Source: an uncultured Caryophanales bacterium
GTDB taxonomy: Bacteria > Bacillota_I > Bacilli_A > RFN20 > CAG-826
DNA: 15,698 nucleotides
Direction: 5' to 3'
Assembly: GCA_946403545.1 (NCBI GenBank)
Contig: CAMJAG010000014.1
Location: forward strand, 1-15,698
A program made the position numbers and the translations under genes. Below the pieces are notes generated by a model, which made no database searches, was not told the origin of the DNA, and was given only the letters and a program-made list of their open reading frames with translations. This document shows, piece by piece, positions 15,489 through 15,698 of the stretch (positions are counted from its first letter, which is position 1; each line of letters starts with the position of its first letter).

Positions 15489-15698
15489 ATGGGAGTAAAA
15501 ATTGTCGAGACAGCACTTAGAGATGGTCATCAATCCTTGTTTGCTACAAGAATGAACACTCAAGAAGTACTTGCCTCCTTAAAACAACTTGATGAAGTTG
15601 GCTACCACGCAATTGAAATTTGGGGTGGTGCTACTTTCGATGCATGTTTAAGATTCCTTAATGAAGATCCATGGGAAAGACTTAGACAAGCTAAAAAG
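15489..15698 (+). CDS. oadA: Oxaloacetate decarboxylase alpha / carboxyltransferase domain protein (5' part only)
   Basis: The first 70 codons are visible and the frame runs off the window end. The N-terminus reads MGVKIVETALRDGHQSLFATRM, the hallmark of the biotin-dependent carboxyltransferase family (oxaloacetate decarboxylase alpha, pyruvate carboxylase C-terminal domain, transcarboxylase 5S), with the metal-binding Asp12 in RDGHQS. The block IEIWGGATFDACLRFLNEDPWERLR (positions 46-67) continues the TIM barrel. These enzymes move CO2 between oxaloacetate and biotin at a divalent metal. The start at this domain rules out full pyruvate carboxylase, which begins with a biotin-carboxylase domain. 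The oxaloacetate decarboxylase alpha chain is favoured because of the adjacent pckA, but a separate-subunit pyruvate carboxylase B chain or transcarboxylase 5S cannot be excluded from 70 residues. Confidence 0.85.
   Translation, partial: MGVKIVETALRDGHQSLFATRMNTQEVLASLKQLDEVGYHAIEIWGGATFDACLRFLNEDPWERLRQAKK

Noticed and set aside
1..15698. Mollicute-type code with TGA read as Trp
   Set aside because: No complete gene here ends in TGA, which is suggestive, but all genes are full length under the standard code and every Trp needed by a conserved motif is TGG. Eight stop codons are too few to infer reassignment.
1..15698. Mobile element, prophage or CRISPR array
   Set aside because: No transposase, integrase, terminal inverted repeats or regularly spaced repeats are visible. 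The only exact tandem repeat is the zinc-ribbon duplication.

Overview
The window is AT-rich DNA with strong AGGAGG-type ribosome binding sites in front of several genes, standard-code reading frames (Trp is TGG, no in-frame TGA) and Bacillota-type gene families: YfhO, an SPFH/zinc-ribbon pair, ATP-dependent PEP carboxykinase and an oxaloacetate decarboxylase alpha chain. It looks like chromosomal DNA of a low-GC anaerobic Bacillota, perhaps one of the uncultured gut Bacilli related to RF39 or Erysipelotrichales. That placement is inferred from gene content and composition, not from a marker gene. No mobile element, CRISPR array, tRNA or rRNA was seen.

Left half (8-7570), all on the minus strand. 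In transcription order it holds a seven-TM protein with a degenerate GGDEF domain and an intact EAL (c-di-GMP phosphodiesterase) domain, a 934-residue YfhO-family polytopic membrane protein, an SPFH-domain protein with three C-terminal zinc ribbons, and a double-zinc-ribbon membrane protein. The last two are separated by 2 bp and clearly form one unit, resembling the YdjI/YdjG part of the Bacillus PspA membrane-stress module, but no PspA is present here.

Right half (7796-15698), all on the plus strand and divergent from the left half across a 225-bp AT-rich spacer. It holds a PlsC-like acyltransferase fused to a zinc ribbon and an unknown C-terminal region, glutaminyl-tRNA synthetase, an 830-residue exported protein whose N-terminal half resembles a C39-like cysteine peptidase that has lost its catalytic Cys and His, then pckA and the first 70 codons of an oxaloacetate decarboxylase alpha/carboxyltransferase gene. 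Three genes on this strand end in clear intrinsic terminators (9180-9212, 10959-10999, 13687-13719), so the acyltransferase, glnS and exported-protein genes are separate transcription units. pckA and oadA are 23 bp apart and probably co-transcribed, forming a PEP-oxaloacetate-pyruvate node.

The observations most worth a second look are the exported pseudo-peptidase, three genes whose best -10 box lies only 8-10 nt before the ATG (possible leaderless or near-leaderless mRNAs), the SPFH/zinc-ribbon pair without PspA, and the acyltransferase-zinc ribbon fusion.
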